Part shown: piece by piece, positions 1-13,247 of the stretch | Position numbering within the stretch: position 1 is the stretch's first letter | Layout: every line of letters starts with the position of its first letter | Source of the DNA: Mortierella alpina | Taxonomy: Eukaryota > Mortierellomycota > Mortierellomycetes > Mortierellales > Mortierellaceae | Assembly: GCA_029449245.1 (NCBI GenBank) | Contig: JANATF010000012.1 | Span: 1,612,001 to 1,676,000, forward strand | DNA length: 64,000 nt | Direction of reading: 5' to 3' | Made by a program: the position numbers and the translations under genes | The notes under the pieces: generated by a model | Seen by the model: only the letters and a program-made list of their open reading frames with translations | Databases searched by the model: none | Told to the model about the DNA's origin: nothing

Positions 1-209
1 TTGTGTGTGATGGATGGGATGGATAGGATGGTTGCAACGAGGAGACGCAGACCGATGGAAAGCGCTCTTGAAAAATAAACAGAGTTGCACCAAGCCACCC
101 TCGGACACCCAATTTGTGCCTTCCAGCTCGGCCTCCGAACTGCAACCTCCGTCTACTCTCTTTTCCACCCTCAACCTTCAGCCCGCAGCCATCCCTCGCA
201 CTCACCCAC

Positions 210-2449
210 ATGCACTCGCACAAGGCATTCGTGGCCGCGACCGCAGGCGTCTCGAGACTCGCTGCCGGGCGGGCATGCTCGCCACTCGCATTCCGAGTCC
301 AGCACTCCAGGGCACTCGCCACAACCACAAACACCATTGCCCCTCCTGCTGCAGGTCCCAGCAGCCAGGAGGACAAGACCACGAATGCAAAGGACTCCAA
401 CATTGGCAAGAACCCAGAGAATGGCGCACCAAAGTCCGGAAAGAAGAAAAAGCAACACCTAATCTTTGGCAACCGTGGACCCTCGCTCCAGGACTTTTTA
501 AACAGCTCAGCAACCACTCAGTCGAGTAGTGACCTCAAGGTTAATCTCGAGAACGCTACAGCCGATGATGTACCCTACCTCTCGGTCAAGGGGCGTAAAC
601 TGGGTGCGGGCGCCAAGTACTTTGTGGAGGTCTATGGCTGCCAGATGAACGTGAACGATACCGAGATCTTGATGGCGATCATGAATGGTGCTGGATACAC
701 AAAAGCCGAGGATCAGGCCGAGGCCGACATCGTCTTCCTGGTCACTTGCGCCATCAGAGAGAATGCCGAGACAAGGATCTGGAATCGCCTGGCGGATTTG
801 AAGCGCAAGAAGCTGGGACCTGCCAAAGACCGTGCTCCGCTGGTTGGAGTTTTGGGCGTAAGTGCTTTGACTTTTTTTTTTTTTTTTTTTTTTTTTTTGG
901 CTTGCGAGGCAGCCCTTGGTTTCACAGCGAGCAACGATTACCAGGTATTAACTCTTTCGCCTCGATCTTTCATACTAGTGCATGGCTGAACGACTCAAGG
1001 ACAAGCTGCTCGACTCTGACAAGATGGTCGATCTTGTGTGTGGACCAGACGCATATCGATCCATCCCACATCTACTGTCAATATCGGAGAATACACGCCA
1101 GGGGGTCGCTAACGTCATGCTTTCAGCGGATGAGACCTATGCCGACATTGTGCCCATGAGGATCTCCCCCGAGAGTTTCTCTGCTCATCTGTCAATCATG
1201 CGAGGATGCAACAACATGTGCTCCTTCTGCGTGGTTCCCTTTACACGCGGCAACGAGCGTAGTCGAGCGATCGATTCCATTCTTCAGGAGGTCAAGCAGT
1301 TGAGCGACCAAGGTATCAAGGAGGTGACCCTGCTCGGACAAAACGTCAACTCGTATAGGGATACGAGTGAGGATGGCGTCCAGTTGTCGGCCGGAGTGGG
1401 AGCAGAACTCAGCAATCCTGGATTTAATACTATCTACAAGAGGAAGGATGGCGGCATGCGGTTTACTGAGTTACTGGATCGTGTGTCCTTGGTTGATCCA
1501 GAGGTTAGTAGTCAACGCCTTCCTCTACCCATACAAATAGTAGTCGAGACCTTTTGTCGCTAATGTCTTCGTCCATGACCGCCTCTTTTTCAACCGTTAG
1601 ATGCGTATCCGATTTACATCGCCACACCCAAAGGACTTTCCAACAGCACTTTTGCACCTGATGGCATCTCGGCCCAACATTTGCTCTCAGATCCATATGC
1701 CAGCTCAATCGGGATCAACAGCAGTTCTGTCAAAGATGCGCCGCGGCTATTCGCGCGATGCCTACTTTGAGCTCGTTGACAACATCCGCTCGATCGTCCC
1801 TGGAGTCGCGCTTTCGTCCGATTTTATCACTGGCTTCTGCGGCGAGACAGAGGCGGACCATGAGGATACGATGGATTTGATGCGTCGGGTCGAGTACGAG
1901 ATGGCCTACATGTTTATGTATTCACGCCGCGAGGGTACGCATGCCGGTCGACGACTCCAGGACGACGTGCCTGAGGATGTCAAGCTGAGGAGATTGCAGG
2001 ACATTATACACATCTTCCACAAGGGTGCGGAGAACCGGTTCCGGGCCAGAGTCGGTCTGCCTGCTGGCGAATGCGTGCTGGTTGAAGGACGGAGTAAAAG
2101 GGACAAGAGTCGCTGGGTGGGCCGTGCAGATGGAGGGTTTAAGATCGTGTTTGACGATGATATGGTTCTTCCTTCGATCGAGTCCTCGCTCACCTCTCTG
2201 GCCGCAGTGGGCACAGCAGCTGGGCGGGTACCCATCAAGTTGGGCGACTATGTTCAAGTTGTGACGACGAGCGCGACGAGCACATCCTTCCAGGGCAAGG
2301 CTCTGGCACGTACCTCATTAACCGAGTTTAGCCGTTATCAGTCCAAGCTCATGGGTGGTCACTCCAGACTTGGTCTCCATGCTGCATCCTCAGCATCAAC
2401 GCCTCTCGTTAGCAACCACGGCCTTGGATCCATGGAAGCTCATTCTTGA
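210..2449 (+). CDS. CDK5RAP1: CDK5RAP1/MiaB-type tRNA methylthiotransferase (mitochondrial)
   Basis: Exons 210-857, 979-1503 and 1601-2449 encode 673 aa. All junctions are phase 0. By family, the enzyme adds the methylthio group of ms2i6A at tRNA position 37. The N-terminal UPF0004 domain has Cys144 (YGCQMN), Cys180 (TCAIREN) and Cys217 (GCMAERL), the last created exactly by the first splice. The radical SAM cluster CNNMCSFC is at 293-300. The [14 protein letters not shown] block and a C-terminal TRAM-like region follow. The first ~45 residues are rich in Arg/Ala with almost no acidic residues, which suggests mitochondrial import. The chosen ATG gives this presequence; the frame is open further upstream. 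The family call is firm; CDK5RAP1 rather than bacterial-like MiaB is inferred from the eukaryotic setting. Confidence 0.93.
872..898. repeat. T27 homopolymer inside intron 1 of the CDK5RAP1-like gene
   Basis: A run of 27 T lies 14 nt after the donor of intron 858-978, far from the acceptor. It is the longest homopolymer in the window and may vary in length between strains. Confidence 0.9.
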
Positions 2450-2674
2450 AGGACAGGAGAAGAGAGTTCTTTGGATAATACCCGCCGGGGATCCGCCTCT
2501 TGCTTGACTTCTCTCGTAACAACTCATGTTTTCTCTTTTCACAAGTTTCCGTTTTTCCGTTTTGATCTTTTTTCTTTTTCGCACACCCAGCATCTCCGAA
2601 TTAGTGTAATATATCCCTGTCAACCCCACCACCTGAACAGCTATGGAGAGGGGACATGGTCGTGTTGTATTGAT

Positions 2675-3892
2675 CTATTTCCTGGCAAAGGTGACCTTCA
2701 TCTTGTGCTCAGGTGCTATCTGGTAGTCTGCAAGGGCAGTCTTGGCAGCAGCAGAGTAGTACTCGTTATCGTACTCCACAAAGGCAATGCCAGACTTTCC
2801 AGGCACCGTGCGGACCTCCTTGAATCCTGGATATTGCTGAAAGACCGAGACCAACTGCGATTCCTGGAGGTCGTGGGGCAAGTTCTGCAGGAACAGAATG
2901 CTGTTCCGAGGCAAGTACTCGTCTGGGACCATGGGTACTCCTCCTGCCATACCTCCCGCTCCTGGTGCTCCTGCTGATGGAGGGTATGCGTGCGAGTGCT
3001 GAGACTGTTGTGCGAGTTGCTGCTGTTGCATTAATTGCTGTTGCTCTTCCATGAGTCGCTGCTGCTCCTGTGCCAACTGCTGTTGCTTGGCCCGGAGCTT
3101 GGCTGCTCGGACCTTGGGCTTGAATTCGTTGGCGAATTGTTCTGTCAACAAAACGATACCCAGAATTTGTGTTGAGTTAGGATCAAAACAAAGGTAGAGA
3201 GAGCAAATGGACCACTAAGAAAAACGCCAGAATGCGGATGTGGTATACCTTTCGTCTGCAATCTCTTCTTGTGGTGTTCTTCAAAGTCGCCATCCTTCTT
3301 GGCATGGATATCCGACTTCGACTTTGAAAACTGAATAATCTGTTGAACCGCATCCGAGGGAAGAAAACAAGGGATGCTGCTGTGTTAGAGGCAAGACTCG
3401 ACATCCTATGTGCTTCTTTGGGTATGCCGCTTTGTATCAGCCGCTGCATTACCATGGGCTTGTTGTAAAGAGGAAAGCCCTGGACCTCTGACATGGCTTT
3501 TGCTGCGACATCCTTGTCCTCAAAGATAACAAATGCCTGGCCGCGCATCCTGATATTAGAATGGGCGACAATGTCCAGAACCTCTCCATATTGTCCAAAC
3601 AGGGCTTTCAGCGACTTTTTCAAAACTATTGGGCACCATAAGCAAAAAGCGACAGACGGTCAGAAACAACATGGTACTCCAGCCAATGTCTATCCGCGTC
3701 CAGGCGCGAATAGTTAGTTCATTGCCGAGACAGGAACGTTGCCATACCATCGAGCTTGATCTTTTCGTTGAGATTCTTGATGTATAGTGTTGGCGTGGAT
3801 GCTGGAGCGGGGGTCTGTGGTGCCGTGGTGACGCTGTCCATGGTGGAGTCCTCTGCTGCAGGGGGAGTCTGTGTCATCTCTGTGTCTGCCAT
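2675..3892 (-). CDS. U1A/U2B''-type spliceosomal RRM protein
   Basis: Exons on the minus strand: 3892-3748, 3625-3453, 3339-3249 and 3141-2675, giving 291 aa. The protein has two RRMs. RRM1 starts LYIKNLNEKIK and contains RGQAFVIFEDKDVAAKAM, the RNP motifs and sequence typical of U1A, U2B'' and fly SNF. A Gln-rich linker (repeated QQQL and EEQQQ) follows, then RRM2 with ILFLQNLPHD and GIAFVEYDNEYYS, ending FARK. By family it binds U1 and/or U2 snRNA stem-loops in the spliceosome. Fungi often have one protein for both roles, so I do not choose between U1A and U2B''. The four exons are rebuilt from splice sites; the peptide across each junction matches the family. It is divergent from the helicase gene 267 bp away. 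Confidence 0.92.
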
Positions 3893-4159
3893 GGTGGGAT
3901 GTGCGTGTGTCTTGTTCCTGTGCAGCTGCTTCGAGACGAGTCTGATGGAGGAGCGTGGTGCTGGACAATGTCTCTGGAGTGCTTGACATGAGTATTGATC
4001 TTGACGCACAAGCCACCGCCTGCTCTGTTGGTGATCGATGATCACTGTCCGTGGACCCTTGTTTTTTCTTTTTTTCTTTTTGCTTTCAGGCCAATCGTTC
4101 CATTCCTCATTCCTCGCTCCTCAACAGCACCCACCCCCTTTGCCAATCACCATTCAGGC

Positions 4160-6046
4160 ATGCTGGCCAGAACCTGCACACGGGCATGGCCCAAGGAGAT
4201 CACGCGGTCCACCCTGCACTACTCGACACATTGCCGCCTCGCCCGAACATGCTCTCCGGCAATGCTTCCTCGCCTCCTTACTTCCACAACCCGTACCACC
4301 CTGTCGACCAAGGCACGGGATCCTACCGCCCTCTTGACAGCTCCCAAGCATCGCTCTATCCACCAGAATGCTTTCGAGGTAACCACCTGGAGCCTTAGCC
4401 ATTGCCTCTCTGCAGTAGGAAATGGGAGCTTGTTCGTGGGTCACAGCATTAACCTGAAAGACTAGTCAATAGGAATATATGCGCCTCTCGCCACCAACCT
4501 TAAGAATGCCATGACGATCGAGGAGCCAACAGCACTGCAACGCCAGTTCATCCCACCCATCCTAGAGGGAAAGGATGTGCTTATTCGGGATACGACAGGG
4601 TCCGGCAAAACATTTGGCATCCTCCTCGCTCTATTGAGCAAACCACGCCGTCGCATAGGCCCTGGGCACCAGGCAGGCATCACCTCTGTCATTGTTGTCC
4701 CGAACCAGGAACTGGCCTTTCAGCTTCAGTCCTGGGCTCGATCGCTCTTCCCTACAGCTGACCAGCAGCAGCTGCAGGAGATGATCCAAGTCGTCGTAAC
4801 CCCGTCCTTTTCATTACCCACCGACGATGGCTCTATCACCACCACCACTTTCAAAAAGCCTCGTCACACCGCCAGGAAAGGGAAAAACGACCCCGAATCA
4901 ATGTACACGCAGATCGCAGGATCAAGGGAAGCGGACGCACAAGTGGAGCGACTGCAAAAGGCGCTGCCTCATGTTTTGGTCGCAACACCCTCAAGGCTAT
5001 GGACGTTGCTCCAAAGTGGCGTACTGGATCTGTCCGGCATTGAGACACTGGTGATGGACGAAGTCGATCATCTGATCCGTCTTCCAAAGCGCTTTGCCAG
5101 CCAAAGACAGATCTACAATCGGGATTTGCACCCAAAGCCAGCCGAGTTATCTGTGCGAGAAATCATTCGATCCGCCCAAGCCGTCGGACGAAATCTCGAG
5201 GGGAGCGAGGATCGGATTCAAATCGTTGCTGCGTCTGCCACGATGAACAGGCCAATACGACACTGGCTGGAGACCAACGGCTGGGTGATCAGGCCAGAGT
5301 GGGTCGACACGACCAAGAGCGTTGTCCTGCCTACGGGTATCCAACACCATTGCCTTGTCGTCGGAGCACAATCGATCAGGAATATGAAGCTCACTTCCGA
5401 TGTTATTCGGTGGAACGAGAAGGCAGCTCTTGAAGGAGGAGCAAAGGACGGAGAGGTCGATTGGGCGGCCCAGGACCGAGCCTGGCAGAAGGAACAGATG
5501 GACAAGGACTCGGCATGGAAGAAGCAGCAACTAACAGCACCAAGCGCTACCCCAGGATTAGACACAACGGCCGAAGAAAAGTTTAGGGACGATGACGATA
5601 GGATGTTGGAGGGTGTTGCCACGGCCTGCATGTTGGACAAGGTGCAATCGGCCTGTGTATTCTTTTGCTCGTCTTTCAGTCTTGGCGATATCGCCACTCG
5701 CCTTGAATTCGACTTTGGACTGCCAGTCAAGCAGATCCAGAGCGCCTTTGCGAGAGAGGAGCGCCAGCAAGGGGCCATAGCACCAGGCGGACATAGAAAG
5801 GGCATTTATCTCGCACATGAGTCCAATGCCCGTGGACTTGATTTGCCTGGTCTGACCCATGTCTACATTGTGGGGATGCCCTCATCCCCATCGAGCTACC
5901 TGCATATGGCTGGACGGACGGGTCGGATGGGCCGAGAGGGTCAGGTGGTGACCATCATTCGGGACGATGGCCATCTCGAAGACCGGGCGCGGTCCTTGTT
6001 CAACACATTGAATGTCCCGATCGAGCCTTTTAGTCATGTAGAATAA
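4160..6046 (+). CDS. Mitochondrial DExD-box RNA helicase (DEVD variant)
   Basis: Exons 4160-4378 and 4466-6046, 599 aa. Residues 1-72 are Arg/Thr/Ser rich with few acids, a good mitochondrial presequence. The Q-motif region (IEEPTALQRQF) starts just after the splice. Motif I is TTGSGKT (Lys121), Ia is PNQELA, Ib is TPSRL, motif II is DEVD at 271-274 instead of DEAD, motif III is SAT, motif V is ARGLDLPG and motif VI is HMAGRTGRMGR. The C-terminal helicase lobe is complete. A likely role is mitochondrial rRNA maturation or ribosome assembly, as for Mrh4 or DDX28, but that is inference from targeting and size. The ORF would look complete from 4511 alone, but this would remove the presequence and the start of the Q motif. 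Confidence 0.88.
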
Positions 6047-7441
6047 AAAAGGCTTGCAATAGAGTACCATGATGGGAATGGTCATCGTTCGCACACTGCA
6101 GACTGTGCAAGACACTAAAGTAGCATGGTACTCATACGTACCTGACTACCTCATGAAGTGTACATGCATGCATGAGCGTGTGTAGGGCGTTTGATTGGAG
6201 TACAGGTCCAGTCCTGTTGGGAGAAACCACAGTTCCTGTGTCTTCTGCGCGCGCGCGGTCTCTGATCTCACACCAGTCTTTCTGCACTAGTAAAGTAGTA
6301 AATACATACGAGATCTCGGAAGCAAAAGAGCTTTGGTGGACTGTAGTACAGCGCAATTGCCGAAGCACGCGTGCACAATTGAGGGGGTTATTCTGACCTC
6401 TGAACCTTATCCTCGTTAAATCGGTCATTAAAGGGCTTAGTCGTCGTGCTTCGAGCGTGGAAAAAAAAAGAAATTGCTGCAGAGTGGATACGCCCACTCC
6501 CTATGAACTATGAAGGCCTACAGGAGAGGTGCAGTTCCGAGCAAAAGCGAGCTGAGTTTGACCTTCAGGGGGGGAGGTACTTGACCAAACACGGACTATT
6601 TGACCACCATAGCCCAAAAGTTTGCTCCGGGTCTTCGGGATTCATCTCCGGAGGTGAGAGATGGCTGCCCTCAACAGGAGAGCATGGACACTTGACCTTA
6701 GTCGAGTGGAGTGATTGCACAGTGTGGTCATTCTAGCACTCCCATTCACCGCACTCTCGTCTCTCTCATGAGTGTTCATTCCCCTTCTCGCAGGTGTGGA
6801 TGAGAGAGCGAGAAGAGGGCGTTATGTGGCCTCACTCTGACAGTCGTGCAGCAGGTGTGCCTGGAATGGAAGAGGGACCGTTGCTTGTGGGTGAATGGTG
6901 TGGATGGGTGTGGTGCGGCACTCCAAGAAGTGTTCCATGGTGATCGGCGTGGGTGACGATGGGCTGCTGCTGCGAGCTGACTGGCTGCGAGTGTACCAGC
7001 GGGGACAGCAACGTACGCAACAATGGTCGCTGCAGGCCTCCCCCACAAAAACGTAAAGTGAGTGGGAGACTGAATCGGCTACTGCGATGCTGTCATTGGG
7101 CCCGCCCGCTGCAGCCGTGGGGGACAGACGCACAACAAACAGCGTCGCACAGGTGTTTGGCCGTCCAGCAAGCTTGAAGGGGCTTAACGGAGATGAGCAC
7201 CATGGAAGGCAGAGGTGCGATTGTCGGCCTATTTAAGATCCCTGCTCCCCGCCCTTCGCTTTCGCCTTCTCTCTCTCTCCTTCTTCAACTCCATCCTCAC
7301 TCTCTCACTCACTCTCACTCTCTCTCGCACTCCACTCTCAAGCACAGCTCACTCTCTCTCACACACACACAGCGTCGCTTTTCTGCACACTCCTTCAAAA
7401 CTCACACTTCTTCTACCCCCTTCTACAACACTACTACACAA
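6047..7441. other. Intergenic region without recognisable gene; HPPD promoter at its right end
   Basis: No ORF here resembles a protein and no tRNA boxes are present. Small features are a CATGCATGCATG run near 6163, an alternating GC tract near 6248, and, from about 7240, a strongly pyrimidine-rich CT/CTCA leader before the HPPD start. The leader looks like a transcribed 5' UTR. Confidence 0.6.
7230..7237 (+). promoter_or_regulatory. TATA-like element (TATTTAAG) of the HPPD gene
   Basis: TATTTAAG lies about 205 nt before the HPPD ATG and is followed at once by a CT-rich leader. Position and sequence fit a core promoter. The transcription start is not shown by the sequence. Confidence 0.45.
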
Positions 7442-8670
<1,229 letters not shown>

Positions 8671-8790
8671 ATTTCTTCGGCTTCTCACTCCTCCCTCTCC
8701 AATCCATTGCATGCAAAACCGCCTCCACCACCACCACCACCATCGGATATTGCTATCCCTATAACCAGCTCTCCTTTCCTTGTACAATAC

Positions 8791-8835
8791 AATAAAACAA
8801 TTGCTTCTTTGTAAAAAAAAAAAAAAAAAAAAAAA
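8791..8835 (+). terminator. HPPD polyadenylation signal AATAAA and A23 tract
   Basis: AATAAA at 8791 lies 120 nt after the stop. A genomic run of 23 A (8813-8835) starts 16 nt further on, where cleavage would be expected. Confidence 0.6.
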
Positions 8836-9010
8836 TGCGCTACAAAAATCTGAATGGTACAAAGTACATCGTAAAAGGCAACCATCAGGGGCAGGGGCGT
8901 GAGGCTACGCGGATGTTCAGAAGGCCGACACACCCAGGTATCAACTCGTTTGTAAAACAGGGCTATGCTAGTTTATATTTTTTTTTTCTTCCTCGTATCT
9001 CTGAACTAGC

Positions 9011-10746
9011 TCATTCGAGAAACACAGACAGGATGTCGCTCAGAGTTATGCATCCTACAGGCTTGTCGTCCTCATCCACGAGCCAGGACCGGTGACCATG
9101 GTTACGCACCACTCCGCTCAGCAACTGCCCCAGTGAAAACTTGACCCGGCTGCTCAGAGGCCGCTTGAGACTGCCCTGTGAGGTCTTGAGGTACACCAGA
9201 CACGGTCTGTTCAAGTCCTGGATCCGGCTCGGATTCACACCTCTCAAATCAGCCGCCGACATCTCTGCCACTAATGCTCCATTGGAATCTACGGGCCAAA
9301 CGAGGTTTGGTCAGGTCAGTTCATGGTTCGAGAGTCAAGATATCCAGCATGCAATGATACAAAAGCCGATTCTTTTAAAGGCTGGCGTTGGCTCCTCCTT
9401 GCTTACCGACTATGGCCACGCAGCTTGCATGGGTGCTTGACATGGTTTGGAATGCGGTCCATGCCTGGCTATTGATGGTGATGGATGCCGGGGCATGTTT
9501 AAGTTGATCTGCAGAGGTCGGGTCCAGGTACTCGTCTGCGTACTGAAGGGCGTGACCTGCCACCTGTTCTGCGTTGGTGTCCAAAATTGGACCCAGTTCA
9601 TGATTGTGCTCCAAGAGGAACCGAACCACATCTGTCTGAGACAAGAGACGACCTTTAGGTTGCTGCCGAGGCTCCTCTTCCACGCTCCCATCCTCGTTGT
9701 CCACAGCATCTGTACGAACAGGGATTTCTTCCAGAACAAGGACACGATGGACTCTGTGCTTTGTAAAGAGCTCGATCCTGAAGGGCAGTAAACAATATTA
9801 AAACCAAATTAATAAAGTTCTAATAAGGATGAAGTAACCGTGCAGTAAAGCACCTTGAACTTGAGCACCAAACATACAATTGCGTCAGAGGCAGTGTTGG
9901 CTCGCAAGTCCACAACTTGGAAGACGACTTTGTCATTCCCACCAAAATGGCGACGGGCATTGTCAGGAACTCTGTATCCGGCGTGATCCCCGACTCGACC
10001 GCGAAGCCTCGTTCCTACGCGCATCCACAATATACAGGGAGTGAGAGATGATGTTAGTTCGTAGTTGGAAGCATACGACGGTCCGAACGCGAGGATATGT
10101 GCGAGGCAAGGGGGGAGGGGGGACGAATGCGGGTCGTTGTCTCCACGTGCTGTACCGAGAAGCATCCGCTCCGCTCTGGAATGTAACCACCATGTTTGAG
10201 ATAACAAAAAAAAAAAAAAAAGTATGCGCACCTCCATGGCCGACAGCAGGTCATAGGTGTCAATGATGGCGACATAGTCCTTCACGCCGTTGAAGTTGCG
10301 GTAAACAGGTACCGAAAGGATGTCTATTCGATGCGCACATTGTTGGCGAGAGGTAGAACAAGTTGCAACGAGAACAGCCGTTAGTGCCAGGTAAACGGGA
10401 ACATTTTTTCAAAAGCCCAAACTTGGGCTCCGCCGTGAGAAAGTGGGGTTGAAAGTACGGATGCGCCCATTGTGGATGTGAATCAATCCCATACTGTCGG
10501 ATAGAGCAGGCGATAAGCGAAATCCACGCAGACTCAGACTCAGCCAAAGGAGGTACTCCTCGAAGAGCAAGGAAGTCAACTACAGGGTAGCATGCGCGCT
10601 GACTTGCCGTTTGACAGTAGAGTCTCGAAGACCTTTTCTACCGTGGCCGTGACGTGGATATCAATAAGTGCATGGTCCTGCTTCTTGGTGCTGAGCACAT
10701 TGGCCACCGTCTGCGTGGCAAGAAACTTGGCGTGCTGCGAGGACAT
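9011..10746 (-). CDS. Four-CBS-motif protein (SNF4/Sds23-like)
   Basis: Exons 10746-10608, 10323-10232, 10014-9878, 9777-9407 and 9288-9011, 338 aa. Four CBS-like units can be read: IDIHVTATVEKVFETLLSN with VAIIDTYDLLSAME; LPLTQLIELFTKHRVHRVLV; AWTAFQTMSSTHASCVAIVG; and SLGQLLSG with CITLSDILSVFLE at the C-terminus. Such proteins bind adenine nucleotides and regulate partners, as in AMPK gamma (Snf4) or fungal Sds23; I cannot assign it to either. Intron 1 (10324-10607) begins GCAAGT, not GT. The GC-AG reading is supported because it joins SN to DILSVPV in frame. It lies 243 bp from SPC25 on the same strand. Confidence 0.82.
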
Positions 10747-10989
10747 GGATGCTGGCTGGAACGAAGAAGGAGGTGATGCGGAGGGCTGAGATGGGGAGGG
10801 AATTGGACAGGGAGGTTGAACAATGGAGGAATGAAGGAATGAAGGAATGAAGGGTGGGAAAGAAAGGTCAAGGGGGACAGAGACTCAAAAGTCAAAAATA
10901 TAAATGTGGCTCAGATGGCGCATGCGGTGAGAGATCGCAGTTTATTGTGGTGGTAAAATACAAGGGCCGACGGTGGGGCGGAGGAGCTG

Positions 10990-12448
10990 CTACTTCTTGC
11001 AGAGGTCCTTGAAGCCCTTTCGCACGCGCTTGAGAAAGCCATAGAGATCGCGAGTGTCGTTCAGGTATCGGACCAGCGAAGGTAGCTCTGGCAAGTTTGG
11101 AGCGCACTCCGAGGCTAACAAGCAAAAAGGAGCCAGCATGTTAGCATCCATCCTCCACAGCACCGCCTGATGCTCTAGCGACGTGGACAAAGCGCCTACC
11201 TGAATAGTCGTATTGGGAGACATCGATCGTAATCGCAAATTCTTGGTCCCAGTCCTGCTCGTTGATCCTTGTAAAGACGAACCCAATCCGGTCCTCTGTT
11301 TTTTGTCATGCCCAATGTAATGTCGTAAACGATCGAGTCAGTAAACGAAGCGCCTGTGGATGCCCTGGACGCTCCATGGGCGGGTTTCAACTCTTGTACA
11401 ATACCTTGCACACCAACGATCCGCATGGCCAAGACCGATTCGTAGCATGATACCTCGGGCTTGTTCTTCAAGATTTGTTCGTCCAACGCCTTCTTTTGTG
11501 CGAACTTTGCTAATAGTTTGTCGCGATACACCGTTCGTTTGATGAGAAGGATGAGAAACTAGAGGGGTTGTATGTAGAAAGTAACGACCCTTCCATCCAC
11601 GAGACATTCATCATACCTTCTCGCTTTGCTTTAACCTCTCTCCGAAGCAGATTGACTTGCGACTCGAGAGATGCCTGCATCTGTCTCATTTCTTCCCGCC
11701 GTGCTGAGAGCTGATGAATAGTCTTGGACATGTTTCCTGCCTCTTCCTTTTCCCTATTGAGCGCTGTCAGAGTGCAAATGTTAAACCAATCGGATCGACG
11801 TCCTTCCTCAACAGGGTTGTTTCCCTCGTCCATGGACCAACAACGCAAGGCATGTGCAACTGCTGCTATGCTGTCCAGTCTCCTGTACCTTTCTCAAGTG
11901 CAACCTCCTGGAGAGTCGCAACCTTCAGGTCCTCCCGTAGAGCCCGGTCATGTTCTATAACATGAATAGTAATGAACGGCCTTTTAGTCAGGACCCTCGT
12001 AGGATCGTCGCGAGTGATAGATGATAATCGAATTTGTCGTACCTTGCAGTTCTGCGGTTTCTCGGTCCCATTGTTCGCTGGATTCTGTAATCTTTGCCTT
12101 AGTCTTTTGAGTGTAGCTGTTGAATTCATTTATGAAAGCGGCTGCATGCGCATGCATCTCGTCGCTGTCAAATTGTGGCAAGGGCAGGAGGGCTGTCAAG
12201 GCATTGTTGTTCTTTGGAGGCAGTTGCGACAGTCGCCTGTTTCCGATGGAAAGCCTGTGAGTAGTGGCCTCTGCCATAGATGACCGCCCTCCTGAGGACG
12301 ATCTCATTGTGGATCCTATTGACGAGGGTCCTGCTCCCGAGGCTGTCCCTGAGGTTGACATTGCTGCCGCTGTTGAAGCCATGTCCTTGCGTGCTGGGAT
12401 GTTTGTTACAAGAGGTTCAACAATCGCGCGCGCCTGAGAAGGGCGCAT
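10990..12448 (-). CDS. SPC25: Kinetochore protein Spc25
   Basis: Exons 12448-12043, 11954-11889, 11763-11617, 11509-11405, 11295-11200 and 11114-10990, 314 aa (292 aa if the second ATG at 12382 is used). Spc25 is a subunit of the Ndc80 complex that links kinetochores to microtubules. The N-terminal ~75 residues are Ser/Thr/Ala-rich and disordered. The middle is a heptad-rich coiled coil (ERLREDL to KKALDEQ). The C-terminal globular RWD-like domain has FVFTRINEQDWDQEFAI, then NLPELPSLVRYLNDTRDLYGF and KRVRKGFKDL, the family signature. All five introns are in phase 1. The exon 3-4 junction is the least certain: a plausible earlier acceptor breaks the frame, so the one at 11510 was chosen. Confidence 0.88.
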
Positions 12449-12766
12449 TTTGTGAGGCGCGCCTCAAAGGAGCAGTCATCCCTCTATAAGCCACAGGCAT
12501 CATCCATGCCTCCGGACTTTTTGGCCTGGGCGGGCTTGATCGATGGTACGAGAGTGCTACATAAACTTCATAACAGAGTGGCTGGAACTCTGTTGGTAGG
12601 TGGGTTCATCCCTATTGGAAAGTAGCCGCACCGCAGTGCAGCTGCCTCCCCACGCCGATCAGTTCGCCAGGAACCATTCATAGGTCATCCTCAGTAGACT
12701 GGAGAGCCTAGATTTGACTTTACGATCTCGAGGCGCGGAGTAGAGTCTGAGAGAGAGCGAGCGTGC

Positions 12767-12823
<57 letters not shown>

Positions 12824-13247
12824 TAGGGTGAGAGATAGGACAAGGCAATAACGGGATAATGGGATGATCCGTGGGATGTGGGTGCACATCAACATGATTT
12901 CCCCTTTCACGTGCAGTGGAGAATGACAAAGATGCTTTTGTGCTCTGTGAGCGGGAAGACACGCGCGCGTGCTGGCGACCGAACGAGTCAGCCTATGGGC
13001 TATAGTGTAGAAAAGCACTTTGGCGGATGGAGAGCGAATCGCTTCTTTGCTCCACTCCAACATTCCGCACCCGTTCCCCTGCTCCTCTGTTCCTCTGCTC
13101 CTCTGTTCCTCTGCTCTTCTGCTCCCTCTGTTCCTTCTGTTCCTCCGAACAGGCCTCATCCGCATCGCTCTTCTCACCGCTCCTTCTTGCGACATCCATC
13201 CCCACCCCTGCGCTCTCTCGCCTCACCACACCGCACAGCTCAGCATC
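12449..13247. other. Divergent promoter region of SPC25 and PXMP4
   Basis: About 800 bp with no gene. It holds the GA microsatellite at 12771-12815 and, at 13080-13140, a degenerate tandem of CTCCTCTGTTC-like units (roughly 12-nt period) in the PXMP4 leader. Confidence 0.55.
12771..12815. repeat. (GA)n microsatellite
   Basis: About 22 uninterrupted GA units lie between the SPC25 and PXMP4 starts. Similar GA tracts stand upstream of MET10 and of the dipeptidyl aminopeptidase gene, so GA runs seem to recur in promoters of this genome. Confidence 0.9.

Noticed and set aside
4511-6046. Helicase starting at ATG 4511
   Set aside because: Lacks the mitochondrial leader and the start of the Q-motif region, which are supplied by exon 1 through a clean in-frame splice.
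12720-13195. ORFs across the GA repeat (poly-Ser/Leu)
   Set aside because: Created by the microsatellite; no coding character.
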